Positions 35,790-43,398 of a DNA stretch of 64,000 bases are shown here, piece after piece. The DNA is from UMGS1002 sp964570825. GTDB lineage: Bacteria > Bacillota > Clostridia > Oscillospirales > CAG-272. Made by a program: the position numbers and the translations under genes. Below the pieces are notes generated by a model. The model had not been told where the DNA came from and did no database searches. It was given only the letters and a program-made list of their open reading frames with translations. How positions within the stretch are numbered: position 1 is the first letter of the stretch; each line of letters begins with the position of its first letter. The stretch covers positions 6,554 to 70,553 of the forward strand of contig CAZMZJ010000012.1 of NCBI GenBank assembly GCA_964570825.1, read 5' to 3'.

Positions 35790-37697
35790 ATGAAAAAATC
35801 AATCAGGACAACCGCGGCATTTATTGCCGCACTTATGATACTGTCGCTTGTGTCATGCGGTTCTGGCACCGATAGCATAATCCATATCAATACCGGCGGC
35901 AGCACATCCGAAACATCCGCCATGCAGGCGGAAATTCCAGTTGTGACGTATGCGACAGAAGCTGTTTCGGGAACCGCTTCCTCAGCAGATGTGGCCTTTG
36001 CCGAAGCTGATGCCGAAATCAGCCTTTCGGGAGACAGCATTTCTGTCAGCGGCAATGGCGCTGCGGTATCGGGCTCAACCGTGACAATAACGGCACAGGG
36101 GACCTATGTTATCAGCGGCAAGCTGACAGACGGACAGATAATTGTCAATACCACCGATACCCAAAAAGTAAAACTGATTCTCAACGGCGCGGATATTCAC
36201 TGTTCGTACAGCTCTCCGGTCTATGTCATAAGCGCGCCAAAGAAGGTTATACTTTATTCTATTCTCGGATCGGTCAACATTATTTCAGACGGAACAAGCT
36301 ATAATGTCGATACTTCAAACAGCGACTCGCCGTCCGCTGCGGTATTCAGCATGGACGACCTTAAGCTTGACGGAGAGGGCGTCACATATATTACCGGCAG
36401 CTACAGCAAGGGCGTTATGTCAAAGGATGATCTTGAGATATCAGGCGGCACATGGTATATCAAATCGGTTGACGACGGAATACGGGGCAAGGATTCGGTC
36501 GATATGACAGGCGGTTATATTTCTATTGACGCCGGCGCGGACGGTTTACGCTCGAGCAACGATACTGATGCATCAAAGGGTTATATTTCAATATCGGGGG
36601 GTGAGCTGTATATCGAGTCAGAACAGGACGGCGTTCAGGCCGAAACAAAGCTTGACATAAGCGGCGGAAGGCTCGTTATTTCAACAGGTGGCGGCAGCGC
36701 GAACAGCTCCTCAAAGGCGAACACTAATACCGAAGGCAATATGCCGGGTGGCTGGGGAGGAGGAAATATGCCGGGCGGCTGGGGAATGTGGGGAGGAGGA
36801 AATATGCCGGGCGGCGGACGGAACGAGCAGGGAAGCACTGCGGCAACGACATCCGATACGACAAGCGCAAAGGCTCTCAAGGCTGCGGTTTCGCTCACTG
36901 TCAGCGGCGGTATTATTTCAATCGATTCATCAGACGATGCAATCCATACAAACGGCGATCTCACTATCAGCGGGGGAAGCATATATATATCCTCGGGAGA
37001 TGACGGGACGCACGCCGACAATTCGCTGACAATCAGCGGCGGCGACATCGATATTGTCAAGAGCTACGAAGGAATTGAGGCTCTCACAATAAATATCGCG
37101 GGCGGTGATATCTATATTATTTCAACCGACGATGGCGTTAACGCGGCGGGCGGAAGCGATTCATCCTCAATGGGAGGCCGTCCGGGGCAGAACGGTTTTT
37201 CCAGCAGCGGTTCCGGCAAACTGAACATCACCGGCGGCAATCTGCTGATAAACGCCTCGGGCGACGGCATTGACGCAAACGGTTCGATAAGCATGACCGC
37301 CGGAAAAGTGGTCATTTACGGGCCTACATTGAACAACAACGGAGCGATTGACTTTGACGGCGGCTTTACTATGAGCGGCGGTACTCTTCTTGCGGTCGGA
37401 AGCAGCGGAATGCTCCAGAAGCCGAACGGCAACGGAATTAAAGTCCTTTGTGTGAATACGAGCATCGCGGCGGATACCCTTGTTTGTATCGCGGATTCCT
37501 CTGGCAATGCCGCGGCATGCTTCTATACTGTTAAAAATATTGCGTCAATAGTATACTGCGCGCCAGAGCTTAAATCCGGAACCTATACTATATATACAGG
37601 AGGTTCGTACAGCACAGGAAAGCCTGATTCCGGCGGACTGCTTTCCGGCGGCGAATATACCCAAGGCTCAAAGCTTGCTACAGTAAAAGTTAGCTGA
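35790..37697 (+). CDS. Cthe_2159-like carbohydrate-binding beta-helix lipoprotein
   Basis: A 635-residue exported lipoprotein: signal peptide with lipobox LSLVSC near residue 22, then a low-complexity linker, then many SGG-x-I/L-x-I repeats (for example SGGDIDIVKSYEG and AGGDIYIISTDDG) typical of the parallel beta-helix in Cthe_2159/PF14262 proteins, which bind acidic polysaccharide with calcium. Repeated DDG/SDDG turns would be the calcium sites. At about residues 315-345 there is a Gly/Met/Trp-rich insertion with three NMPGG units. It is the last gene of the VTC-DUF4956 operon and is followed by a strong terminator. The ligand is unknown. Confidence 0.8.
   Translation: MKKSIRTTAAFIAALMILSLVSCGSGTDSIIHINTGGSTSETSAMQAEIPVVTYATEAVSGTASSADVAFAEADAEISLSGDSISVSGNGAAVSGSTVTITAQGTYVISGKLTDGQIIVNTTDTQKVKLILNGADIHCSYSSPVYVISAPKKVILYSILGSVNIISDGTSYNVDTSNSDSPSAAVFSMDDLKLDGEGVTYITGSYSKGVMSKDDLEISGGTWYIKSVDDGIRGKDSVDMTGGYISIDAGADGLRSSNDTDASKGYISISGGELYIESEQDGVQAETKLDISGGRLVISTGGGSANSSSKANTNTEGNMPGGWGGGNMPGGWGMWGGGNMPGGGRNEQGSTAATTSDTTSAKALKAAVSLTVSGGIISIDSSDDAIHTNGDLTISGGSIYISSGDDGTHADNSLTISGGDIDIVKSYEGIEALTINIAGGDIYIISTDDGVNAAGGSDSSSMGGRPGQNGFSSSGSGKLNITGGNLLINASGDGIDANGSISMTAGKVVIYGPTLNNNGAIDFDGGFTMSGGTLLAVGSSGMLQKPNGNGIKVLCVNTSIAADTLVCIADSSGNAAACFYTVKNIASIVYCAPELKSGTYTIYTGGSYSTGKPDSGGLLSGGEYTQGSKLATVKVS
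36738..36817 (+). repeat. in-gene repeat coding for NMPGGW units
   Basis: AATATGCCGGG(T/C)GGC recurs at 36738, 36765 and 36801, with GGGGAGGAGGA between copies, coding for a glycine-rich loop in the beta-helix protein. Spacings of 27 and 36 bases keep the frame, so copy number could vary without breaking the gene. Confidence 0.8.
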
Positions 37698-37734
37698 TGA
37701 TTTTTTGAGAGCCTGAAAAACAAACAATTTTCTT

Positions 37735-37782
37735 ATAAAAAAACCAGCCTCTGCCGCAATTAGGCAGAGGCTGGTCTTTTAT
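37735..37782. terminator. bidirectional terminator between the VTC operon and the nucleotidyltransferase gene
   Basis: A perfect 13-bp stem (37743-37755 with 37763-37775) and 7-base loop, with CTTTTATT on the plus side and a run of As on the other, which becomes U on the minus transcript. Confidence 0.9.
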
Positions 37783-38955
37783 TCATTTTATGCAGTCAAG
37801 TCCGAATTCGTCTATCATTAAATTATATTGCTTCATATCTTTCTCATTGCACAAGGCGATTTTATAATATGTTCCCAAATTGTGCAGCCTTTTTTTATCG
37901 AACAGTATTTCAAATGCTCTTAAAATCCAACAAAGCGGCAGAAGAAAAGGAAGGCGGTCAAGTATGCCGTATCGCGTTTTCATTATATTTATTCCGGGAA
38001 AAATTTTTTTAAGAATATACCTGAGCTTTGAACCCTTGTTTGCGTTGACAAGCTTCAGCATTTCGGTGTCGGAGGCGCTGCCGTATGTATGTCCCGACAG
38101 TATTATCCGACCCTTGCGGTTTATCACCGGCTCGCTCCCGCCGAACCAGTCCGAAGCTATCTCATTAAGTTTTCCGGCGAATTTTTCAAGCCCGTATTCC
38201 GAAAGCCGTGCTTTGACATAGCCGCTTTCAAGAGCTTTGCCGAACTGCTTCCTCAAAACATAAATATCACATATTGCCCTTACGCCGAGCCCTCCGCTTT
38301 TCATATGCCGGGCGTCGTGCTTCAGCAAAAGTATATATAAATCCTCCGGCGACAGATGGTACAGGCCGTTTATTCTGCTGTCCGGCAGAAGCCCGCCGGG
38401 GGCTTCAAAATATTCCGGGTAATTTGCGCGGCGGTGGAGCTCTATGTTTGTTATCGGCGGACGGTGGAAAATGTCGTGGTGCCCTCCGCCCCAGCTTTCG
38501 CAGCTGTACCCGAGCGACTTCATAAGGCTTCTGACTTTTTTATCATTTCCGTGAGAGTCGTATGCGATATCGACATCCGCCATTTGCCGCATGTACGATG
38601 CGGGATAGTAATTTTTAAGCTCGATTCCCTTGATGGGCAGAAGACTCACACCGTTTCCGGTCAGCAGCTCAACTATCTCGCCGTATGCGTTTTTCTGTTC
38701 GGCGTCGCGAGATACGCTTTTGGCATATTGCTGCATGAACAAACCGTCAATCTCGGGTTCCGGACGCCTTTTAAGCGACGACAGAGACCGCCGCAGCATA
38801 TGAGAAGTGCGGTTTGACGCGCTGTATATGTAAAGCTGCCGAAAGCTTAGGTTTTCCGGAAGCTCCGGCGGGACTGTTCCGTCAAGCTCCGATTTCAGCA
38901 GCGAAATATAATACTTATATAAATCATCGTGCGATGTGTCGTTTATTTTGCGCAT
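37783..38955 (-). CDS. nucleotidyltransferase-family protein (PF14907-like)
   Basis: A 390-residue protein matching the NTP_transf_5 group (uncharacterised nucleotidyltransferases). The key stretch is LLPIKGIELKNYY followed by YMRQMADVDIAY, where Asp-x-Asp would hold the metal, and later IELHRRANYP. Relatives are often found in surface-polysaccharide loci and may move phospho-groups onto glycans, but substrates are unproven. The start is ATG at 38953-38955 with GGAGG six bases upstream. It is divergent from the SecB-like gene and converges on the VTC operon. Confidence 0.75.
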   Translation of the reverse strand: MRKINDTSHDDLYKYYISLLKSELDGTVPPELPENLSFRQLYIYSASNRTSHMLRRSLSSLKRRPEPEIDGLFMQQYAKSVSRDAEQKNAYGEIVELLTGNGVSLLPIKGIELKNYYPASYMRQMADVDIAYDSHGNDKKVRSLMKSLGYSCESWGGGHHDIFHRPPITNIELHRRANYPEYFEAPGGLLPDSRINGLYHLSPEDLYILLLKHDARHMKSGGLGVRAICDIYVLRKQFGKALESGYVKARLSEYGLEKFAGKLNEIASDWFGGSEPVINRKGRIILSGHTYGSASDTEMLKLVNANKGSKLRYILKKIFPGINIMKTRYGILDRLPFLLPLCWILRAFEILFDKKRLHNLGTYYKIALCNEKDMKQYNLMIDEFGLDCIK

Positions 38956-39035
38956 CAACGGCCTCCATGATTATTTCATTTATTGTTGCGAATGGAAAAA
39001 TCAGCAGCGGACGCATAATAATTGAACCGCTGCAC

Positions 39036-39064
39036 TTGATATGGCGGAAAAAATATGCTACAAT
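39036..39064 (+). promoter_or_regulatory. sigma-A promoter for the SecB-like gene
   Basis: TTGATA (39036-39041), 17 bp, TACAAT (39059-39064); predicted transcription starts near 39071, which rules out the open reading frame upstream as coding. Confidence 0.65.
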
Positions 39065-39113
39065 ACCATTAAACATGCGTTACAGAAAAATAAAATCGAA
39101 AAGAGGTGCCGTT

Positions 39114-39515
39114 ATGTCCGCCGCGGCGTTCAAGGGCTATAATATTGTCGAATTCTCCTTCGCTAACAAACTTCCCGGGGGAACTCAGATAAAACTTGAA
39201 AACAAATACCAGTTCAATGTTAAGTACGCAGCCAACAACACCTGCATCGGAGATATGTCGGTTAAAGTGTCGGACCGTGAAAACGAAGACAAGTTTTTCA
39301 TCAGCCTCCTTATTCGGGGAGTATTTACCTTTACTCCCGGCGCCGAGAAGGAGACTGTTCATGTCGAAGCATATAAAGCGCTTTTCCCGTACGCACGCGC
39401 TTTTATATCAGCGATGACAGCCAACGCCGGAATACCTCCCGTTATTATTCCCGATGCGGATATTGAATCGCAGAGCATCTACCGCTTTGACCTTAACAAA
39501 CCGAAGGATACCTGA
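39114..39515 (+). CDS. SecB-like protein-export chaperone family protein
   Basis: A protein of 133 residues. The C-terminal half resembles SecB: VEAYKALFPYARAFISAMTA then GIPPVIIP, matching the conserved LFPYAR and PP stretches of SecB. The N-terminal half has strands such as VKVSDRENEDKFFISLLIRG that fit a SecB-like beta sheet. Classical SecB occurs in Gram-negatives; Gram-positive SecB-like proteins are mostly export or toxin-antitoxin chaperones. No toxin gene is adjacent. The start is ATG at 39114 after AAGAGGTG. It is a single-gene unit ending at a terminator. Confidence 0.65.
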   Translation: MSAAAFKGYNIVEFSFANKLPGGTQIKLENKYQFNVKYAANNTCIGDMSVKVSDRENEDKFFISLLIRGVFTFTPGAEKETVHVEAYKALFPYARAFISAMTANAGIPPVIIPDADIESQSIYRFDLNKPKDT

Positions 39516-39532
39516 GATGCGTGATAATTGCA

Positions 39533-39577
39533 AGCCGCCTCCCGGAGCATATGACGGAAGGCGGCTGCCTTTTTTTC
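39533..39577 (+). terminator. intrinsic terminator of the SecB-like gene
   Basis: AGCCGCCT (39533-39540) pairs with AGGCGGCT (39559-39566), with further inner pairing, followed by GCCTTTTTTT. Confidence 0.85.
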
Positions 39578-39611
39578 ACCCGCTGCGGCTGCCGATGCAG
39601 TAATATCCGGC

Positions 39612-40430
39612 TTATGTGTTTGTGTCTTTACGGTAATCGCTCGGGGAAATTCCGATTTCCTTCTTGAAGACCTTTGAAAAGTAACACTGGTCGGCAAAGC
39701 CGCATTTGCACGCTATTTCGCCTATTGTGTCGCTGCTGTTCTTAAGCATTTCGGCGGCGTTTTTCAACCTTACTTCGGTCAGGTAACGGTACACGGTCTT
39801 GCCGTATGCCTTGTTGAATGTATTTATGATAGTCGTTTTGCTGCATCTGTAAATTTTGCACAGAGAGCCGAGGTTGATGTCTTCAGGATAATGGACGTTA
39901 AGGTATATTTTAAGCTGCTCGGCGAGATTTCGCCCGTACACGGGCATAACATTTTTCATTGTTATATATTCGGCGCAGATTGTCATGATTTTTACATATG
40001 AGGGCAGCATGTCCGACCTGACGGTCGGTATTTTTGACATTAAAAGTTCGGCTTCCTCCGGAAGCGAGTACTGCTTAAGCGCGTTTTTTATGTTCAGGTG
40101 TGCGTCCGGGCTGTCGTTGCAGACCTGCCCCATCATGAGATACCCCGACAGTACTCCGTTGTGATAAAGCGGGCTTATTGCTTCGACAAGTCCCATGTGG
40201 CAGTGATAAAGAAAGCTGCAGCCGGTTTCCTTGACTTTTTTGAATGCGTTGGTATCGGATATTACGCAATACTTGTTGGCCTCCGGGTTCTTTTTAAGAT
40301 AGCTGCAGAATTCAAGGTCGTTCTGAGGATATTCCGCAACCGCAATATAATCGGTGTTGAAAATCGTCATTTTGAACCCGGATATTTTATAAAGCTCCTT
40401 CATTATTGAAATCAGTTTATCATAATACAT
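39612..40430 (-). CDS. AraC-family regulator with PocR-type sensor domain
   Basis: A 272-residue regulator. Residues 1 to about 160 match the PocR ligand-binding domain (PF10114): DLEFCSYLKKNPEANKYC, then CSFLYHCHMGLVEAISPLY and SGYLMMGQV, with several conserved cysteines. Residues about 170-270 are the AraC double helix-turn-helix (IYRCSKTTIINTFNKAYGKT and the CGFADQCYFSKVFKKEIG signature). PocR-type regulators usually sense small metabolites such as 1,2-propanediol. AGGGAG precedes the ATG. The target genes are not obvious; the upstream AT-rich direct repeats suggest autoregulation. Confidence 0.9.
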   Translation of the reverse strand: MYYDKLISIMKELYKISGFKMTIFNTDYIAVAEYPQNDLEFCSYLKKNPEANKYCVISDTNAFKKVKETGCSFLYHCHMGLVEAISPLYHNGVLSGYLMMGQVCNDSPDAHLNIKNALKQYSLPEEAELLMSKIPTVRSDMLPSYVKIMTICAEYITMKNVMPVYGRNLAEQLKIYLNVHYPEDINLGSLCKIYRCSKTTIINTFNKAYGKTVYRYLTEVRLKNAAEMLKNSSDTIGEIACKCGFADQCYFSKVFKKEIGISPSDYRKDTNT

Positions 40431-40473
40431 GGATATAATTCTCCCTTAAAACTGATATAATGCGGATTTGTTT

Positions 40474-40504
40474 TATATCATTTTATATTCTATATCATTT
40501 TATA
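40474..40504. repeat. tandem 14-bp direct repeat upstream of the PocR/AraC gene
   Basis: TATATCATTTTATA occurs at 40474-40487 and again, identically, at 40491-40504. It overlaps the -10 region of the minus-strand promoter, so it is a candidate binding site for the encoded regulator. Confidence 0.6.
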
Positions 40505-40515
40505 ATAAAAGTCAA
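40487..40515 (-). promoter_or_regulatory. sigma-A promoter of the PocR/AraC gene
   Basis: On the minus strand TTGACT (40510-40515), 17 bp, TAGAAT (40487-40492). The remaining 228 bases up to the SASP gene (40516-40743) hold no clear gene; no convincing sigma-G promoter could be picked out by eye. Confidence 0.6.
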
Positions 40516-40743
40516 CGGCTTTAATTAAATCTATACATAAGACAGGTTTGACATGGCTTTTGTTTTTTTATCAAATCGTCAACTACTTAAATTTCCATAC
40601 ATAAAGGCATAAAGACAGAAAATAATAATAGCAGAGCGCGGTAAATAATTTAATTAAAACATTTAACGCGTCTCAATTAATATAGATTCGCGGGACGCAT
40701 GAAACGTTTTTGCGGAGTAAGGCTTCCCACAGAGGAGTTCCAA

Positions 40744-40941
40744 ATGGCAAAGAACAGAGCACTTGTTCCTGAAGCAAAAGACGCTCTTAACAAGTTCAAG
40801 ATGGAAGCTGCCAGCGAAGTCGGCGTCAATCTTAACCAGGGTTACAACGGCGATCTTACCTCCCGTCAGGCGGGAAGCGTCGGCGGACAGATGGTCAAGA
40901 AGATGATCGAGTCCTACGAGAACCAGATTAAGACGAAATAA
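40744..40941 (+). CDS. alpha/beta-type small acid-soluble spore protein
   Basis: A 65-residue SASP that coats and protects DNA in dormant spores and is later degraded by the Gpr protease. Both conserved regions are present: an N-terminal helix (ALVPEAKDALNKFKMEAASE) with the protease-sensitive EAASE/VG site, and NGDLTSRQAGSVGGQMVKKM. AGAGGAG eight bases before the ATG at 40744 fixes the start, although the frame opens earlier. Forespore (sigma-G) expression is expected for this family. It is the clearest proof of sporulation in the window. Confidence 0.95.
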   Translation: MAKNRALVPEAKDALNKFKMEAASEVGVNLNQGYNGDLTSRQAGSVGGQMVKKMIESYENQIKTK

Positions 40942-40965
40942 CAACTTTCAGTAGCAAAGAGCGCT

Positions 40966-41040
40966 GATGACATAGATTATGTCATCCGTTCATGCAACTA
41001 CAGTCGAGTGTTTTATGTTTAATCGGTTAAACATTAAAAC
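40966..41040. repeat. two inverted repeats downstream of the SASP gene
   Basis: GATGACATA (40966-40974) pairs perfectly with TATGTCATC (40978-40986). A second, AT-rich dyad at 41010-41040 (core ATGTTTAA-TCGG-TTAAACAT) has one bulge over about 13 bp. Neither has a U-run. Together with the following terminator they form a structured tail of unknown role. Confidence 0.55.
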
Positions 41041-41054
41041 ATGACAATTGAAAG

Positions 41055-41093
41055 GAACCTCCGGGCTATGCCCCGGAGGTTCTGATTATTTTT
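41055..41093 (+). terminator. intrinsic terminator downstream of the SASP gene
   Basis: An 11-bp stem (41055-41065 with 41072-41082) around a 6-base loop, followed by TGATTATTTTT. Confidence 0.75.
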
Positions 41094-41121
41094 GACGGTT
41101 TTATGAATTTTTTCTCCGCTA

Positions 41122-41150
41122 TTGAATTTGATGCCGTGGTGCTGTATAAT
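41122..41150 (+). promoter_or_regulatory. sigma-A promoter of the tandem SGNH genes
   Basis: TTGAAT (41122-41127), 17 bp, TATAAT (41145-41150), 36 bases before the first SGNH start codon. Confidence 0.7.
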
Positions 41151-41185
41151 ACTATTGATATCATTTTACCAGCGGAAGGAATAAA

Positions 41186-42226
41186 ATGAAAAAAACAGTT
41201 GTGGCTCTGGCGCTTGCCGCATTTTTACTGACATCGGCTGTCATACCGGTTTTCTCGGCTGATAAAAAATACGGAAGCCTTTTGCTCCTCGGCGATTCAA
41301 TAACCTACGGGTATGGCCTTGAAGGAACACGCGATACTTGCGCAAGCTATGGAAATCAGCTCAGGAAATATCTTGACATATCTGAAAGCAATTTCACAAA
41401 CGCGGCGGTCAACGGCTATACTTCGGCCGACCTGCTCGCTCTTTTGCCGTCGCTTACGGAAAAAGTCAAAAACGCCGGGCTTATTGTCGTTTCCATCGGC
41501 GGAAACGACCTGCTTCATATACTGTGGAACGCTGCTTCCGCCGTTCTGGGCTCGGGATGGACATATGCGGACGTCACCGCCGGACTGAACAATCCGGCTT
41601 ATGTTGAAAAGCTTAAAAAATATATCACGGTCGAAGCCGTTACAGATGCCATAATCAGCTATTCGGCGAATCTTGAGTCTATTATCAGCTTTATAAGGCA
41701 GAACAATGCCGTTGCAAAGGTTATATTTCTGGCGCAGTACGATCCGATGAGCGGAGCGCCGGGGCTTGAAGAGATCGGCGCAATTTCTTCCGGTTCGATA
41801 AGTCTTCTGAACGCCGCTATGCGAGGCGCGGCGAAGGAAGGAGAGTGCACATATCTCGATATCCGCACCCCGTTTGAAGGAAAAGGCCCCGAGTGGACGA
41901 ATATTCTCGCGGGCGACATACATCCCAACATCACCGGTCATAAAATGATATTTCAATATATTGTGAATTATCTTGAAAACGGACTTCAGCCGGACGGAAC
42001 TCCGGAGGAAACCGGCACGGCCAGTACTACAGAAATTCAAGTTCAGGCGGCAGTCACCGAAAATGAGCAAAAGACAACCGAAACTCAAGATGTTACGTCG
42101 GCTGATTCTGAAAACGCAATAACAGATACGTCGCCGCGCAAAAATGGCTGCGGCTCGGCAGCTGCAGGTGCTTTTTCGCTGGTTTCTTTGGGACTTTGCG
42201 CCATGTTTATAAGAAAGAAAAAATGA
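41186..42226 (+). CDS. exported SGNH/GDSL hydrolase with C-terminal anchor
   Basis: A 346-residue surface esterase. Signal peptide at 1 to about 24 (ends VFSADKKYG), then the SGNH fold: block I LLGDSITYGYGL with the nucleophile Ser, block III SIGGNDLL with Gly/Asn, and block V DIHPNITGHKM with Asp/His. A Thr/Glu-rich linker (about 275-315) leads to a tail NGCGS, a hydrophobic segment and RKKK, which looks like a membrane anchor or sorting signal. Family members remove acyl groups from sugars or lipids; the substrate is not known. GGAAGGA precedes the ATG. A paralogue follows 25 bases later. Confidence 0.88.
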   Translation: MKKTVVALALAAFLLTSAVIPVFSADKKYGSLLLLGDSITYGYGLEGTRDTCASYGNQLRKYLDISESNFTNAAVNGYTSADLLALLPSLTEKVKNAGLIVVSIGGNDLLHILWNAASAVLGSGWTYADVTAGLNNPAYVEKLKKYITVEAVTDAIISYSANLESIISFIRQNNAVAKVIFLAQYDPMSGAPGLEEIGAISSGSISLLNAAMRGAAKEGECTYLDIRTPFEGKGPEWTNILAGDIHPNITGHKMIFQYIVNYLENGLQPDGTPEETGTASTTEIQVQAAVTENEQKTTETQDVTSADSENAITDTSPRKNGCGSAAAGAFSLVSLGLCAMFIRKKK

Positions 42227-42251
42227 CCCGCATAACGGAGTATTAACAGGC

Positions 42252-43340
42252 ATGCAGGAAACAGGAGGGATGAATTTGCGCAAGAAGTCAATATTCGGGC
42301 ATTTCATAATGATATTACTGTGCTTGAGCATATTTTCTGCGCTGGTTCTGCCTCTTGCAGGACTTACGCTGACGGGCGGGAACACACCGGGCGAGAAAAC
42401 AAAAGCAATACTTGCCGCAGGGGACTCAATCACCTCGGGAAAAGGGCTTGACGACAGGGCGGGGAAATGCTACGGAAGCCTTGTCGCCGCTCAGTTTGGC
42501 GTTACCGGAGGGAAATATAACAATATTGCCAAAGACGACATGACATCGGCTGCCCTTAAAGATATGCTCGAAGAGGCGGAGCTTTATGTTAAAAATGCTG
42601 ATCTCATGATCATATCGACAGGTACTGATGATATTATGTCGATAATTATGACGGCTGTCAGGACGACGGCCGGCGGTGAGCTTACATACTCAAAGCTGCT
42701 TTCATATGCGGCGGATGCCGAATACGTCAAAAGGCTCAACGATGCCATCGACCACACGGCGATACTCAACGCCGTGGCTAAATATTCGGTAAATTTAGGC
42801 AATATCATATCAAAGGTAAAAAGCTTCAATCCTGATATCAGAATAGTCTTTCTTTCGCTTTACAATCCCTTCGACGGGGTAAAGGAGCTCGCGTCACTGA
42901 AAAATATAGCGTCCTCGCCGGTTGACCTGATGAACTCGGCGCTGCATAAGACGGCTGAGGAAAACGGCTGCGCGGTGGCAGATATCTTTACGGCTTTTGC
43001 GGGCAAGGCTGATCAGCTTACAAACATTACAAGCCTTGATACATCGCCCAATGCCGAAGGCCACAGGCTTGCGGCATCGCTCATTGCGGAATACATATCA
43101 GCACTCCCGGATCTGACCGACGATACCCTGACGGACGTGACGGTGACGACGGCAGCCGTAACCGAGCCGGACGTAAGCGAAACAAAAAAAGAGTCTGAGA
43201 CGACAGTCCCCCCGTCTGACTTTATCTGGCCGCGGCAGGAATCCCATCTCTGGATTTACATTGTGATTGCGGTGGCAGTCAGCGGCGCGGGCATTTCAAT
43301 CGGCATGTATTCTGTAAAAAGCAACACAAAGAAAAAGTAG
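42252..43340 (+). CDS. second exported SGNH-like protein, probably weakened active site
   Basis: A 362-residue paralogue of the upstream protein: signal-like TM (about 18-38), block I AAGDSITSGKGL, block V DTSPNAEGHRLA, a Thr/Glu-rich linker, and a C-terminal TM (about 325-347) with a KKK end. Block III reads STGTDDIM, where the usual GxND has become GTDD, so the oxyanion-hole Asn is missing and esterase activity is doubtful. Unlike its neighbour it lacks the GCG tail. Starts at 42252 (CGGAG upstream) or 42270 are possible. It is cotranscribed with the first copy and ends before a strong hairpin. Confidence 0.82.
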   Translation: MQETGGMNLRKKSIFGHFIMILLCLSIFSALVLPLAGLTLTGGNTPGEKTKAILAAGDSITSGKGLDDRAGKCYGSLVAAQFGVTGGKYNNIAKDDMTSAALKDMLEEAELYVKNADLMIISTGTDDIMSIIMTAVRTTAGGELTYSKLLSYAADAEYVKRLNDAIDHTAILNAVAKYSVNLGNIISKVKSFNPDIRIVFLSLYNPFDGVKELASLKNIASSPVDLMNSALHKTAEENGCAVADIFTAFAGKADQLTNITSLDTSPNAEGHRLAASLIAEYISALPDLTDDTLTDVTVTTAAVTEPDVSETKKESETTVPPSDFIWPRQESHLWIYIVIAVAVSGAGISIGMYSVKSNTKKK

Positions 43341-43349
43341 TATAATGGC

Positions 43350-43398
43350 AAAGCAGCCGGGCTGCAATACTGCAGTCCGGCTGCTTTATATTTATTTG
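43350..43398 (+). terminator. intrinsic terminator after the SGNH pair
   Basis: A long stem: 43350-43360 with 43377-43387 (11 bp), one mismatch, then 5 more bp around the ATAC loop; followed by ATATTTATTTG. It lies at the end of the convergent ThuA gene too. Confidence 0.85.

Noticed and set aside
36738..36817. CRISPR-like array
   Set aside because: The repeats are in frame inside a protein gene, unevenly spaced and only three in number; no cas genes exist in the window.
40516..40743. Sigma-G promoter for the SASP gene
   Set aside because: Several AT-rich hexamers were tried but none fits both boxes with the right spacing, so no call is made.
41297..42433. Long minus-strand open frame across the SGNH genes (378 codons)
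   Set aside because: It lies opposite well-supported exported proteins and its product is Cys/Arg-rich without any family pattern.
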